Counted from the stretch's first letter, positions 28,373 through 37,113 are shown. The stretch: DNA of 64,000 nt from Cytobacillus gottheilii (GCF_900166665.1 NZ_LT800494.1:3632708-3696707), one strand, 5' to 3'. The notes: a model not told the origin generated them from the sequence alone. Program-made: numbers and translations.

Positions 28373-29323
28373 ATGACTTACATAGAAAAATTTCAAACAC
28401 TTATCATTTTACTTGCTGTTGGTCTAGGACTGATATTAGGCCAGTTCTCAATTTTTGAACAACATGCTGAATTCTTCATCCTGCCTTTTCTGCTGTTTAT
28501 GTTATTTGGACTCTTTTTAACGATTCCATTAAAAGGGCTAAAGAACGCTTTTAAAAATATTAAGTTTCTCAGTACGGATGTGATTTTAAACTTTGTATGG
28601 AATCCTTTATTGGCTTGGGGATTAGGGGCGACTTTTTTATCAGACCATCCTGCTCTATGGCTAGGTTTTATCCTCTTATTAGTAACGCCATGTACAGATT
28701 GGTATTTAATATTCACTTCCATTGCCAAAGGAAATTTGTCACTATCAACCTCTGTCCTGCCTGTTAATCTAATCCTGCAGGTTGTATTGCTGCCTCTCTA
28801 TTTATTCATTTTTGCAGGAACAATGGAAGCTGTTGAATTTCAGTCACTTCTTGAAAGTGTCGTATTAGTCTTACTAGTTCCGTTTGGCCTGGCAAGCATC
28901 ACGCGTTATTTCTTTAGAAAGAAGAAAGAAAAATTAGAGAAAAAAATCATCCCTTTCTTTGCTTCTACACAAATCCTGTTCTTATGTCTAGCGATTGTAG
29001 CCATGTTTGCATCACAAGGAGCTTACCTATTAAAAAATATCGATGTTATCTGGCTTATGCTCATTCCGCTTGCACTTTTTTACATCATCAATTTTATCGC
29101 AGCGCAAACAGCAGGAAGAGTATTTCGATACAATTATGAAGATACCGTAAGCTTGAGCATGACAATGATCGCGAGAAATTCACCTGTCGCACTGGCCATT
29201 GTTCTGACGGCTTTTCCTGACCAGCCGTTAATTGCTCTTGCCCTTATTATCGGGCCATTAATTGAATTGCCTGTTTTGGCTGTTGTTGCACAGATGTTGT
29301 TGAGAATGAGAGCACGATTGTAA
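28373..29323 (+). CDS. BASS/ACR3-like transporter
   Basis: This 316-residue inner-membrane protein has about ten helices and belongs to the bile acid/arsenite transporter superfamily. The segment FVWNPLLAWGLG, then LVTPCTDWYLIFTSIAKGN, resembles the crossover region of ACR3-type arsenite exporters with their Cys, and SLSMTMIARNSPVALAI resembles the second crossover. No arsR or arsC is nearby, so arsenite is only one possible substrate. The ATG follows AAAGGGG. Confidence 0.8.
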   Translation: MTYIEKFQTLIILLAVGLGLILGQFSIFEQHAEFFILPFLLFMLFGLFLTIPLKGLKNAFKNIKFLSTDVILNFVWNPLLAWGLGATFLSDHPALWLGFILLLVTPCTDWYLIFTSIAKGNLSLSTSVLPVNLILQVVLLPLYLFIFAGTMEAVEFQSLLESVVLVLLVPFGLASITRYFFRKKKEKLEKKIIPFFASTQILFLCLAIVAMFASQGAYLLKNIDVIWLMLIPLALFYIINFIAAQTAGRVFRYNYEDTVSLSMTMIARNSPVALAIVLTAFPDQPLIALALIIGPLIELPVLAVVAQMLLRMRARL

Positions 29324-29344
29324 GAGCAGAAGTTGCACATAAAA

Positions 29345-29371
29345 AGGGCCTTCCTACCCTAGGAAGGCCCT
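29345..29371 (+). terminator. Terminator after the BASS/ACR3-like gene
   Basis: AGGGCCTTCCT pairs with AGGAAGGCCCT around ACCCT. Confidence 0.8.
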
Positions 29372-29422
29372 TACCTCACGTATACCCAGGAATCATCTGC
29401 TTTATTTCCTGTTCTGTATTTC

Positions 29423-29526
29423 CTAAACATGATAACCTGCTTCAACCACGTCTACAGGCTCAATATTCAAATCTTTTGCATATTCCGTTGCTGCTTTTGT
29501 AATGTATCTGAATGTTTTGTATTGTA
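29423..29526 (-). pseudogene. Possible C-terminal gene fragment
   Basis: A minus-strand frame of about 34 codons reads YITKAATEYAKDLNIEPVDV and ends VEAGYHV. It looks coding but has no start and stops being open just upstream. Parent family not recognised. Confidence 0.3.
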
Positions 29527-29621
29527 TGTTAAAATATAATGAACGAATTTAAATGACTTATATTTCTTTACTCTATATAAAATACATAAAATTATTTATG
29601 AGCAAAAAGGGAGAATTTCTT

Positions 29622-30083
29622 ATGAATGAAAAACTGAAAGCGTTTGTTGGGCATGATCGATATGAAGATTATTATAAAGGTAAATGGCAGAAGGAATATT
29701 CATGGAATTGGGTAGCTTTTTTCTTTACCGTTCCTTGGCTGGGATACAGAAAAATGTTCGGTCAGATTTTTGCCATAGTTGCACTATATCTAATAACTGA
29801 TTTTATATTTTACTTAACTGCTGATGAAGATACCATTGATTTACTTGGCGCTATTATAGGTCTGATTGTAAGTTTTATCTATGGATTTCTTGGTAATAAA
29901 ATGTATAAAAATAAAGCCGAAAAGACAATAACTCATATTTCCAAGTTAAATTATAGCGAAGATGATGAATTGAATGAAATTAGTAAAAAAGGCGGAGCAA
30001 GCTCAGGTGGAATTTTCACTTCAATTGGTATTTATATCCTTTATTTTCTTGCAAGTTTAGTTCTATATAATATCGTTATATAA
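29622..30083 (+). CDS. DUF2628 membrane protein
   Basis: This 153-residue protein has the DUF2628 signature: an N-terminal FVGHDRYEDYYKGKWQK segment followed by WNWVAFFFTVPWLGYRKM, then two helices, GFLGNKMYKNKAEKTI and a last helix at the C-terminus. The ATG at 29622 has GGGAG upstream; 23 upstream codons in frame have no support. Function is unknown. Confidence 0.8.
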   Translation: MNEKLKAFVGHDRYEDYYKGKWQKEYSWNWVAFFFTVPWLGYRKMFGQIFAIVALYLITDFIFYLTADEDTIDLLGAIIGLIVSFIYGFLGNKMYKNKAEKTITHISKLNYSEDDELNEISKKGGASSGGIFTSIGIYILYFLASLVLYNIVI

Positions 30084-30085
30084 AC

Positions 30086-30129
30086 GGTGCCTGACCCTCA
30101 TCGCATTAACGCACTGAGGGCCAGGCACC
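30086..30129. repeat. Dispersed palindromic repeat, copy 1
   Basis: Arms GGTGCCTGACCCTCA and TGAGGGCCAGGCACC enclose a short loop. It lies three bases after the DUF2628 stop and just beyond the converging monooxygenase stop, so it may also act as a terminator. Confidence 0.85.
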
Positions 30130-30134
30130 AACAA

Positions 30135-30428
30135 TTAATTTAATTTCTCGCCTTGATAAACATTTACTGCAAGTGGAGCAGCCAGTAATTCTTTAGCAGC
30201 TGTGCTGAATTTTTGGAAATGGTTGCTGGTATTATGGTTTTGAACAGCCTCCATGTCTTTCCAGTTTTCCACCATGATAAAGCTGCTAGCATCTTTTGGA
30301 TCCTGGAATAGGTCGTAGTATTCATTGCCCTCTTCTGCACGGCTTCCTTCCAAAACTGCTTCTACTTCTTGAAGGAATTCTTCCCTTTTCTCTTCTTTCA
30401 CTGTCATTCTAGCATGAATAATAATCAT
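30135..30428 (-). CDS. Putative quinol/antibiotic biosynthesis monooxygenase (ABM domain)
   Basis: This 97-residue protein is a single ABM ferredoxin-like barrel: IIIHARMTVKEEKREEFLQE, then DLFQDPKDASSFIMVENWKD and a C-terminal HFQKFSTAAKELL helix. Such proteins act on quinones or as small heme/aldehyde enzymes. AAGGAGG lies before the ATG. It is the third gene of an operon with MarR and a nitroreductase; together they look like a quinone or electrophile stress response. Confidence 0.85.
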   Translation of the reverse strand: MIIIHARMTVKEEKREEFLQEVEAVLEGSRAEEGNEYYDLFQDPKDASSFIMVENWKDMEAVQNHNTSNHFQKFSTAAKELLAAPLAVNVYQGEKLN

Positions 30429-30441
30429 TGTTTTTTCCTCC

Positions 30442-31086
30442 TTATTTCCATTCCGCAACTTGTTCAACCGGCATGCGGTAGGATTGGTAGCCTGCATCTG
30501 CCGCTTTTCCGATCGAAAGCAGCATGACTGGAACATACCGGTCTTTATCTAAATCAAATGCTTCTGCAATTTGATCCTTCTCATATCCGCCAATCGGACA
30601 TGTGTCATATCCAAATGCCTTTGCAGTCAGCATGATTCCCATGGATACTAAACCACTATCAATTAAGATGGTTTCCTTATTCGCCTGCTGAGAAATTCCA
30701 GAAAGCAGACCACGAATGGAAGGTACTTGCTTATCCTTTACATCTTGAGGCATTAACCCAAGCTCGACTGCCTTTCCGTAAATTTCCTCCAGGTAGTCAA
30801 GATTATTCAAATCAGCAAAAACAGCTATGACAGCAGAAGAAGTTTTCACTTGCTGCTGATTAAATTTGGCAAGCGGAGCAAGCTTTGCTTTTGCTTCAGG
30901 ACTTTCAATCACAACAAAACGCCAAGGCTGCAGGTTAACCGAAGATGGCGCCTTCGTAGCTGCTGCGAGAATCTCAGACATCTCTTCTTTACTGATTTTT
31001 ACATTTTCATCATATGTGCGGATGGAACGGCGATCCTGCATGATCTCCAAAAAAGCTTCTTTATTATATTTAGATATTTGGCTCAT
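30442..31086 (-). CDS. Nitroreductase family protein
   Basis: This 214-residue FMN enzyme has the N-terminal QDRRSIRTYDENVKIS motif for FMN binding, KAPSSVNLQPWRFVVIES, a SMGIMLTAKAFGYDTCPIGGYE helix and the C-terminal LLSIGKAADA. GGAGG is eight bases before the ATG. It overlaps the 3' end of the MarR gene by 17 bases and is probably translationally coupled to it. Likely substrates are quinones or nitroaromatics. Confidence 0.9.
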   Translation of the reverse strand: MSQISKYNKEAFLEIMQDRRSIRTYDENVKISKEEMSEILAAATKAPSSVNLQPWRFVVIESPEAKAKLAPLAKFNQQQVKTSSAVIAVFADLNNLDYLEEIYGKAVELGLMPQDVKDKQVPSIRGLLSGISQQANKETILIDSGLVSMGIMLTAKAFGYDTCPIGGYEKDQIAEAFDLDKDRYVPVMLLSIGKAADAGYQSYRMPVEQVAEWK

Positions 31087-31537
31087 GATTTTCTCCTCCA
31101 AGTTGTTTCTTTGTAACACGGGACACATTTTCACTCACTTTACTCAGCATCTGCAGAAATTGTTCTAGCTCAGCTTCTGAAAAGCCGGCAAGAGTTTCAT
31201 CTACAAATTGACTCTTTTCGTGAAAAGATTGCTGTATGTGTCTCTTCGCTTCTTCCTCCAGCTTTACCCATGTAGCTCGCTGATCATTTGCTTTTTTGTA
31301 GCGTATAATCGTACCTGCAGCCTCAAGCTGCTTCAAGTGTCGGGTAACAGCGGCAGCATCTATATTTACTTCGCCTTGCAGCGCGGATTGAGTCACTTCC
31401 TCATGCTGCAGCAAATAATGAAGAATCTCTATGCGAGATGGACTCGCTCCTAAGCAAGACTCGAACTTTGAACAGAGCTCCTTATTCACAGCCTGCAGCT
31501 GCAGGAAAATCTGCAATCGGACAGAACAAGCATTCAC
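31070..31537 (-). CDS. MarR family transcriptional regulator
   Basis: This 155-residue regulator has a winged helix (ASPSRIEILHYLLQHEEVTQ, recognition helix INIDAAAVTRHLKQLE-like) and a wing RYKKANDQRATWVKL. It starts at GTG with AAAGGAG eight bases upstream. Cys residues at the extreme N-terminus (NACSVRL) and at KFESCLG could sense electrophiles. It probably represses its own operon through three operator copies just upstream. Confidence 0.88.
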   Translation of the reverse strand: MNACSVRLQIFLQLQAVNKELCSKFESCLGASPSRIEILHYLLQHEEVTQSALQGEVNIDAAAVTRHLKQLEAAGTIIRYKKANDQRATWVKLEEEAKRHIQQSFHEKSQFVDETLAGFSEAELEQFLQMLSKVSENVSRVTKKQLGGENHEPNI

Positions 31538-31560
31538 AGAAAGAACTCCTTTCTATATAA

Positions 31561-31602
31561 TTGATACATCAATGTTTGATATATCAACTATTGATACGTC
31601 AA
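31561..31602. promoter_or_regulatory. Triple operator for the MarR-type repressor
   Basis: Three 12-base palindromes of pattern TTGATAYRTCAA lie at 31561-31572, 31576-31587 and 31591-31602, evenly spaced by 15 bases, just upstream of the MarR gene. Confidence 0.8.
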
Positions 31603-31707
31603 TAATACAGTGCTGTTATTTAACTGTCAAACAAAGAGCACCGCAGAAACAAGTCTAATACGCATTTTGATTAAGCAGGGTATGTCTTCAAACAATAACA
31701 CCTGCAT

Positions 31708-31741
31708 AAAAAAAGAGATTATGTAACTCACACAAAATCTC
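31708..31741 (-). terminator. Terminator after the SRPBCC gene at 31778
   Basis: Minus-strand stem GAGATT with AATCTC, followed by seven T. Confidence 0.65.
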
Positions 31742-31777
31742 TCTTACACTCATAAAATTCTTTGTCAGATTGCCTTT

Positions 31778-32248
31778 TCACCTTAAAGCAGACGTAGTTT
31801 GATAGTCAGCCTCTGCCTCTTTTTTCACCTTCTCACAAAACTTCACTACAACTCGATCGCCTGCAAAAAATAAAAATAGTTTGAGGAACGCTTTTAGCGG
31901 CTTATTTCTGGTAGTGTATGTAAACTGAGTTTTCTGATCGTTGATTTTTCTTAATTCATACTTTGCGGTAATTTCGAACATTTTTGCTAACGTGAAACCA
32001 ACTTTCAGGTTTTTCTCGTCGGGAGTATTGAGGTATTCTAAAGTTTCAATATCGTATTCTTCTATTCTTTTGCCTTCTTTATATTTTTGGCGATAAATAC
32101 TTCCTACCTTTTCTTCTGTCACTTTAACGGGTTTATTCTCGAGGACTCCCGGAATAATCCTCTGCATGTTCTCAACCGGCCCGTCTAAAAAGTTCCATAC
32201 ATAATCGATTGGTGCATCTATTTCAATGGTCTTTGTCCATTCTTTCAA
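31778..32248 (-). CDS. SRPBCC (START-like) protein
   Basis: This 156-residue protein shows the Bet v1 fold pattern: WTKTIEIDAPIDYVWNFLDG at the start, a central sheet and a C-terminal helix (DRVVVKFCEKVKKEAEADY). It overlaps the preceding serine hydrolase gene by 26 bases, so the two form an operon. Ligand is unknown. Confidence 0.75.
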   Translation of the reverse strand: MKEWTKTIEIDAPIDYVWNFLDGPVENMQRIIPGVLENKPVKVTEEKVGSIYRQKYKEGKRIEEYDIETLEYLNTPDEKNLKVGFTLAKMFEITAKYELRKINDQKTQFTYTTRNKPLKAFLKLFLFFAGDRVVVKFCEKVKKEAEADYQTTSALR

Positions 32249-33287
32249 CGTATTTCACCTCGGAATATTTAGTTGATTTATACACAGTATCTCCAAAAGA
32301 GCGGATGTCACTAAGATAATCGTATCCTTCTGATGAACCATAACGATTCAACATTCTTACTGCGACAAGCTTTTCCTCTGGAATAACGAGCAAAGCTACG
32401 TTTGTATAGCCGAGGAATTGGTAGGAACCTTTTGGCAAAGAATCACCTATTTGGTTTGTTGCATCATTGGTATCCTTTATAAACCATAGAAATCCGTTTT
32501 TATGAATAGGTAGGCTCCTGTTCGGAGTCTGTATGGTTGTTGCCATTTGCATAATTTCTTTAGGAATAAGCTGTTTTTCCTTCCATTTCCCTTCGGTTAA
32601 ATGAAGATATCCCCATAAAGCAAGCTCTTTTGCAGACACATACATATTCATTCCAGAACCATCTGTACTATCTGTTACAGTCCAAAATGGGTTGCCCTGA
32701 TCCCGGATCGTTTCCGCAATCCTTGAATGTGGCTGACTCATTTTAACCCATTCTGTTGATTGAAAGCCCAGTGGCTCAATGATCTGCTCTTTAATAATTT
32801 GGGCAACAGATTTTCCTGTTGTTTTTTTAATAATCTCAGTCAACAGCTCAATGCTTGGACCTCTATATGCCCATGATTCACCCGGTTTATATTCACTGAT
32901 CATCTGTCCTTCAGCTTTCCTTAATCCATGCGTGTGGGTTAAAAGATGTCGAACCGAAACTCCATTATATGCGGGTACATGAGCATGTTCAAAAAAACGC
33001 TGAATAGGATCATCAATGGAAAAGCAGCCCTTGTATACAGCGTAAGCCGCAGCAAAGCCGATATAGGATTTTCTTACAGAGGCAATGTGGAATTGAGTCT
33101 CTGCATCCACTTCTAGGGCATTAGCTGCATTCGACTGTTTCCCAAAATAAGACTCTGCCGCGACTTTGCTGTTATGGATAATATAAAGAGCACCGCCGCT
33201 CGAACCAAGAGTTTCTGCACTATCTTTCACATGAGTAATTACATCATTAAATAAATCAGTTTCATTGTTTACTAGCAGGTTGTCCAT
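32223..33287 (-). CDS. Serine hydrolase, beta-lactamase class C / esterase family
   Basis: This 354-residue protein has the class C-like SxxK motif in HIASVRKSYIGFA (Ser near 70), a LLTHTHGLR block and YRGPSIELL at the usual YxN position. No signal peptide is present, so it is probably cytoplasmic and an esterase or peptidase rather than a beta-lactamase. AGGAGG runs directly into the ATG, an unusually short spacing. It overlaps the SRPBCC gene. Confidence 0.82.
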   Translation of the reverse strand: MDNLLVNNETDLFNDVITHVKDSAETLGSSGGALYIIHNSKVAAESYFGKQSNAANALEVDAETQFHIASVRKSYIGFAAAYAVYKGCFSIDDPIQRFFEHAHVPAYNGVSVRHLLTHTHGLRKAEGQMISEYKPGESWAYRGPSIELLTEIIKKTTGKSVAQIIKEQIIEPLGFQSTEWVKMSQPHSRIAETIRDQGNPFWTVTDSTDGSGMNMYVSAKELALWGYLHLTEGKWKEKQLIPKEIMQMATTIQTPNRSLPIHKNGFLWFIKDTNDATNQIGDSLPKGSYQFLGYTNVALLVIPEEKLVAVRMLNRYGSSEGYDYLSDIRSFGDTVYKSTKYSEVKYVERMDKDH

Positions 33288-33357
33288 CCTCCTATAAAAA
33301 TTGTATTGTGATCATTCTCACCTTCTTATTGTTTTAAGGTTTTACACATTAAGTAAC

Positions 33358-33624
33358 TCACATAGGGATATAACCCTTAGTCAAATACAAATAAATAGCC
33401 ACCGGAATAAAACTAAAAAACATCGCCAAATTGCTTAAAGCCAAAAATCTGTTATGGGCTAGGAAGCCAAAATAAAATCCTAGTGAGTTAAGGATAAAAG
33501 TTAACATCCCGAAAGGCTCTTGTATGTTAAAGATTAGATATGGAGTCCATGCGATTATTCCTGAAATCAAAAGGTATAGGGCAAGATAAAAATAGATTTT
33601 TGTTCTAACGGTGTTGGTTTCCAT
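33358..33624 (-). CDS. Small membrane protein, three helices
   Basis: This 88-residue protein has hydrophobic segments around 10-29, 37-55 and 60-82. GGGAG precedes the ATG. It follows the DUF4181-type gene by 17 bases and is probably co-transcribed with it. Function unknown. Confidence 0.6.
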   Translation of the reverse strand: METNTVRTKIYFYLALYLLISGIIAWTPYLIFNIQEPFGMLTFILNSLGFYFGFLAHNRFLALSNLAMFFSFIPVAIYLYLTKGYIPM

Positions 33625-33641
33625 CTCTGATCATCTCCCGG

Positions 33642-33994
33642 CTAAATTAAGAACTCAATATGATAGATAATAGGTACAGTTAACAATAGAAATGTAAAAG
33701 TGATAATATATTGCTTATTCTTTTTTAAATACACCCACTCTATGACCATTTGAAAACCGAAAGAGATAATTAAGTAATAAATCAGAAACCATCTAATATC
33801 AAAATCCACCTCAAGCACAAACAGAAGTACACTTAGAAAGGCCACCAAAATAATGCCACGTCCCCATTGATCAATCTTTTTCCCGGCACTTTCAGAAAGG
33901 CTTTTCCTCTTAATTCCGAATACTTTAACCAGTCCTCTTTCAAGTGCAAAAAACACTAAAAAAAGGAATAAGAAGAATAAAAAAAATTCATCAT
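33642..33994 (-). pseudogene. DUF4181 membrane protein with a poly-T frameshift
   Basis: The 104 C-terminal residues (open from 33956) match DUF4181: ALERGLVKVFGIKRKSLSE, then KKIDQWGRGIILVAFLSV and three more helices. The natural start, ATGATG at 33994 behind AGGGGGGAAAG, is one base out of frame because of a run of eight T (33979-33986). A ninth T would give MMNFFLFF-like residues fused to the rest, restoring a complete first helix. This may be an inactivating slip, phase variation or a read error. Confidence 0.6.
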
Positions 33995-34040
33995 AACTTT
34001 CCCCCCTACCTATATTGCTTTTTATATTTATCTACTGTAC

Positions 34041-34253
34041 TTACTCATGTTTAAACAGTACTACCCTGCAATCTTCACATCTAATAGCGGGGATTTTTTT
34101 CATTTTAAAAAATGTATCTTTACTTAATGCTTCATGATCATCATCAGCAAAAATGGATTCCGGTGAATCGGACCAGCTAATTCGGCGAGACGAAAAAATA
34201 TATCCGTGCTTCACATTATTATTGCATTGAGGGCATTGTGTCACATCAATCAT
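34041..34253 (-). CDS. 70-residue zinc-ribbon protein
   Basis: This small protein has paired Cys motifs at both ends: VTQCPQCNNNVKHGYIFS near 6-9 and IRCEDCRVVLFK near 58-61. The middle part RRISWSDSPES is seen in bacilli zinc-ribbon proteins of the DUF6487-like type. A ribosome binding site (AAGGTGG) lies upstream. Function unknown. Confidence 0.7.
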   Translation of the reverse strand: MIDVTQCPQCNNNVKHGYIFSSRRISWSDSPESIFADDDHEALSKDTFFKMKKIPAIRCEDCRVVLFKHE

Positions 34254-34332
34254 GTAAATTCAAACCACCTTTTCCATTTCCTTATATTTAAATTCTATGT
34301 GACTTAGGAAGTAACCTCCCCTGTTATAAAAT

Positions 34333-34358
34333 AAAAAAGCTGCCGAATGAGGCAGCTT
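34333..34358 (-). terminator. Terminator after the TrmB-like gene
   Basis: Minus-strand stem AAGCTGCC with GGCAGCTT, followed by TTTTTTA. Confidence 0.8.
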
Positions 34359-34403
34359 AGCACGATTTAATTGGGGCAGACCTAATCCAATATCGTTCAA
34401 TCA

Positions 34404-35234
34404 TTATTTTATATAATGTTTTTTAAAGTCTGGATGCATGGAAAACTTGTGGCGTAAATGGATAAGGTTATCTCCAAAGCTTTCTTCTAATAGACCTCTG
34501 TGCTTCTCCATTATTTCCATGAGATACAAATCATGAATGATAACCTCTGTAATTGGCATCACTAAACCGACGTGTCTTGTCCATGCTGCACGGCTATCTT
34601 TTCCCAATGAAACAATTCCTGCTACGACTTCGGTATCATCTGAACTAATAACGATCCATCGCCCGCCATACTCTTCAGCAATCTCCTCACCCATATAGTG
34701 AAGGTACACATGAGCAAAATCAGACGTGATTTCACCATAAGAGATGATGGTTATATCTACACCCAGTTTGGCTGCCTGCCTTAGTTCAGGCTCCAACGCT
34801 GCATACTCCTCATCCCACACCTCTAAAAGAATTCTCTTTTTGGCAGAGCATATACAATCTTTGACCTTATCGAGGATTTCACTGCTTCCTGTGATATTCC
34901 AGATATTTTCCCTGTCATTAGCAGAACGCTCAAACTCAGCTAATGATTTTTCGGCCAATTCAAAATTCTCCTCCGCTTCCCTGCGGCGATTTTTAATTAA
35001 CTCCTTAGCAGGAACAGGCGTATATTGCGGCGTGCTGCCAGGACTCACCAAAATATCTCCGCGTAAAGCGAGACTGTCCAGAACCTCATAAATTCTCGAC
35101 CGAGGTACACCAGAGTTTTTCGCTACGGCATATCCTGTTAATGGAGATTCCTCCAATAAGGTTAGATAGGCTTTCGCTTCATATTCCGTAAAATGGAGAT
35201 TTTTTAATGTTTCATAAATAACTTCTTTCATCAT
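34404..35234 (-). CDS. TrmB family transcriptional regulator
   Basis: This 276-residue protein has an N-terminal winged helix of TrmB type (LHFTEYEAKAYLTLLEESPLTGYAVAK, PRSRIYEVLDSL), a short coiled coil (RREAEENFELAEKSLAEFE) and a C-terminal ligand-binding domain. It is divergent from a LysE-type exporter gene, with operator-like repeats in between. It probably represses the exporter and itself; effector unknown. Confidence 0.87.
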   Translation of the reverse strand: MMKEVIYETLKNLHFTEYEAKAYLTLLEESPLTGYAVAKNSGVPRSRIYEVLDSLALRGDILVSPGSTPQYTPVPAKELIKNRRREAEENFELAEKSLAEFERSANDRENIWNITGSSEILDKVKDCICSAKKRILLEVWDEEYAALEPELRQAAKLGVDITIISYGEITSDFAHVYLHYMGEEIAEEYGGRWIVISSDDTEVVAGIVSLGKDSRAAWTRHVGLVMPITEVIIHDLYLMEIMEKHRGLLEESFGDNLIHLRHKFSMHPDFKKHYIK

Positions 35235-35251
35235 TTATTCACCCTCAGTAT

Positions 35252-35272
35252 TAGTCGCTACTATAGTAACTA
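35252..35272. promoter_or_regulatory. Operator-like repeat near the TrmB gene
   Basis: TAGTCGCTACTATAGTAACTA is an imperfect palindrome near the start of the TrmB-like gene, related to the site at 35325. Confidence 0.5.
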
Positions 35273-35290
35273 ATATTTTATCAAAACGTA

Positions 35291-35350
35291 TTGATCATTT
35301 CCAAATCCTTCTGCTATACTCATTAAGTAGTTACTTTGGTAGTCACTATT
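35291..35350 (+). promoter_or_regulatory. lysE promoter and downstream operator-like repeat
   Basis: TTGATC (35291-35296) and TATACT (35315-35320) are 18 bases apart. A repeat GTAGTTACTTTGGTAGTCAC lies at about 35328-35347, downstream of the -10 box where a bound repressor would block transcription. Confidence 0.55.
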
Positions 35351-35367
35351 TAAAAAGGAGGGAATAC

Positions 35368-36000
35368 ATGATGGATAGTTTGCTTACATACATATCGATT
35401 GCTGCCATGATGGTCATTATTCCTGGTGCAGATACGATGCTTTTGGTAAAAAACACACTAAGCTACGGCACTAAAGCTGGAAGATATACGGTTCTAGGAA
35501 TGGTCACAGGACTTTCTTTCTGGACGCTTATCGCTATTCTTGGATTATCTGTTGTCATTGCACAGTCTGTTATTCTCTTTAATACAATCAAGTATTTGGG
35601 AGCTGCTTATTTAATTTATTTGGGAATCAGAAGCTTCTTTGCTAAAAGTGTGTTTTCTCTAGAGGAAATGAAAGAACAAGCCAATTCACCTGTGAATTCT
35701 TCAAAGACCCACAATAAAGAATCCTTTATGCAAGCATTACTGAGTAATGTACTCAATCCAAAAACCGTACTGGTTTATATAACAATTATGCCTCAATTTA
35801 TTGATTTAAACGGACACATTAATCAGCAATTAATTCTGTTAGCATCTATTCTTACCTTACTTGCTGTTTTATGGTTTTTAACCCTTGTCTATGTGATTGA
35901 TTACGCCAAAAAATGGCTGAATAATTCTAAATTCCAAAAAGCATTCCAAAAATCAACAGGCATCATTTTAGTTGGGTTTGGTGTTAAGACAGGGATTTAA
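35368..36000 (+). CDS. LysE/RhtB family exporter
   Basis: This 210-residue membrane protein has the LysE-type layout: MVIIPGADTMLLVKNTLSYG in the first helix region, GLSFWTLIAILGLS, the YLGAAYLIYLGIRSF helix and SNVLNPKTVLVYITIMPQF. Six helices are visible. Family members export amino acids. AAGGAGG precedes the ATG. It is divergent from the TrmB regulator. Confidence 0.9.
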   Translation: MMDSLLTYISIAAMMVIIPGADTMLLVKNTLSYGTKAGRYTVLGMVTGLSFWTLIAILGLSVVIAQSVILFNTIKYLGAAYLIYLGIRSFFAKSVFSLEEMKEQANSPVNSSKTHNKESFMQALLSNVLNPKTVLVYITIMPQFIDLNGHINQQLILLASILTLLAVLWFLTLVYVIDYAKKWLNNSKFQKAFQKSTGIILVGFGVKTGI

Positions 36001-36060
36001 AATGCTAGTACAATACTAAAATACTAATTTCAATGTCATGGTTTGGTTATTGAAACAAGC

Positions 36061-36191
36061 CCGTTCCATTGCGCTGCGGACCCTCGCTTTCCGTGGGGAG
36101 GAAACTGAGCCTCCTCGAAGCAAAAGCTTCTGCGGGGTCTCACCCTTTCCTCTATTGCCCACAGGAGTCGAGGGTCCTCCGCTCCATTTCA
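36061..36191. repeat. Large imperfect palindromic repeat of Bacillus type
   Basis: Arms GGACCCTCG (36078) and CGAGGGTCC (36169) enclose a GC-richer core with GCTTCTGCGGGGTCTCACCC. The layout is that of a dispersed repeat I know from many Bacillus genomes, lying here in a non-coding gap between lysE and a cupin remnant. Confidence 0.65.
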
Positions 36192-36317
36192 CTCATGTAT
36201 TAAAAGATAATTAATAAAAAACCGGATGATTAGAAAGCGACACTTCCTAATCATTCAGTTCTATGGTCGTGTTAAATACTTAATTACCAAACCCTTTTTT
36301 CTACTGTTTCGAATAAC

Positions 36318-36545
36318 TTAAAACGCTGGCGGAGTGACAGAAAAAAGAATCGAAGCATGCTCGCTGAACTGATTTTCCCATTTATGCTTCATATATGCTG
36401 GGATTTTGACACTATCTCCGGTGTCTAAAATATACTCCTGATCGTTTAGGTACACTTTACTTTTCCCCTGCAAGACATATGCTACTTCTTCTCCTTTATG
36501 TTCAAGAAGCTTTTCAGAAGATGATGAGTTAGGGGGAACATTCTC
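36318..36545 (-). pseudogene. Cupin-domain remnant of a regulator-like gene
   Basis: A minus-strand frame without a start codon reads HKGEEVAYVLQGKSKVYLND, then TGDSVKIPAYMKHKWEN and ends VTPPAF. This is the C-terminal cupin of the XRE-plus-cupin regulators; the N-terminal helix-turn-helix part is missing. It abuts the DUF6979-like gene. Confidence 0.7.
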
Positions 36546-36550
36546 TCTAT

Positions 36551-36943
36551 CTATATTCTAATGTATTTCTTTTCAATTAACGCTATCACAACATCTAATT
36601 GACCATTATGAGATTTTTTATTATCGTTTGTGACTTCTTTCCAAAGGTTACGTCGATCATCGATCATACTTTTGTTTTCTCTGATTATATTTACTGCTCT
36701 ATTTGCATATTCTTTATTCTTTGATGTCTTCTTAAAGTTATAGTTCCCCTGAGGAATGGCCTCAATAAATCCTTCCTCACATAACCCTAGGAAAGCGTTT
36801 TTAGGACACCCTTTCTTTTGCCCCCAAGAACCATGACCAAATAATTCTGATGTTGCCCTATCCCAAGCTGCTTTTGGAGAATCTACAACACTTTCATTTA
36901 TAAATTCAACGGCTTTTACAGCAGCTAATCCATACTTGCTCAT
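36551..36943 (-). CDS. DUF6979-like protein
   Basis: This 130-residue soluble protein starts MSKYGLAAVKAVEFINESVV and has the motif GSWGQKKGCPKNAFLGLCEEG, known from a family of uncharacterised bacterial proteins. The ATG at 36943 has GGGAGG upstream; an ORF six codons longer exists. Function unknown. Confidence 0.7.
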   Translation of the reverse strand: MSKYGLAAVKAVEFINESVVDSPKAAWDRATSELFGHGSWGQKKGCPKNAFLGLCEEGFIEAIPQGNYNFKKTSKNKEYANRAVNIIRENKSMIDDRRNLWKEVTNDNKKSHNGQLDVVIALIEKKYIRI

Positions 36944-37113
36944 AAGCTTTCCTCCCATCAAAATTCAACATATTTTTATAGAATAAAACTGTAGAATACT
37001 TTACAAAGTTTCTAGCACTTACTGAACTCCCAGTTTTTTCATTTATGCTCCGCTGTTTTTAATATCTAAAAATTTTCACTTCATCAGCTGGAATTTAACT
37101 TAGCTGCTGTATA

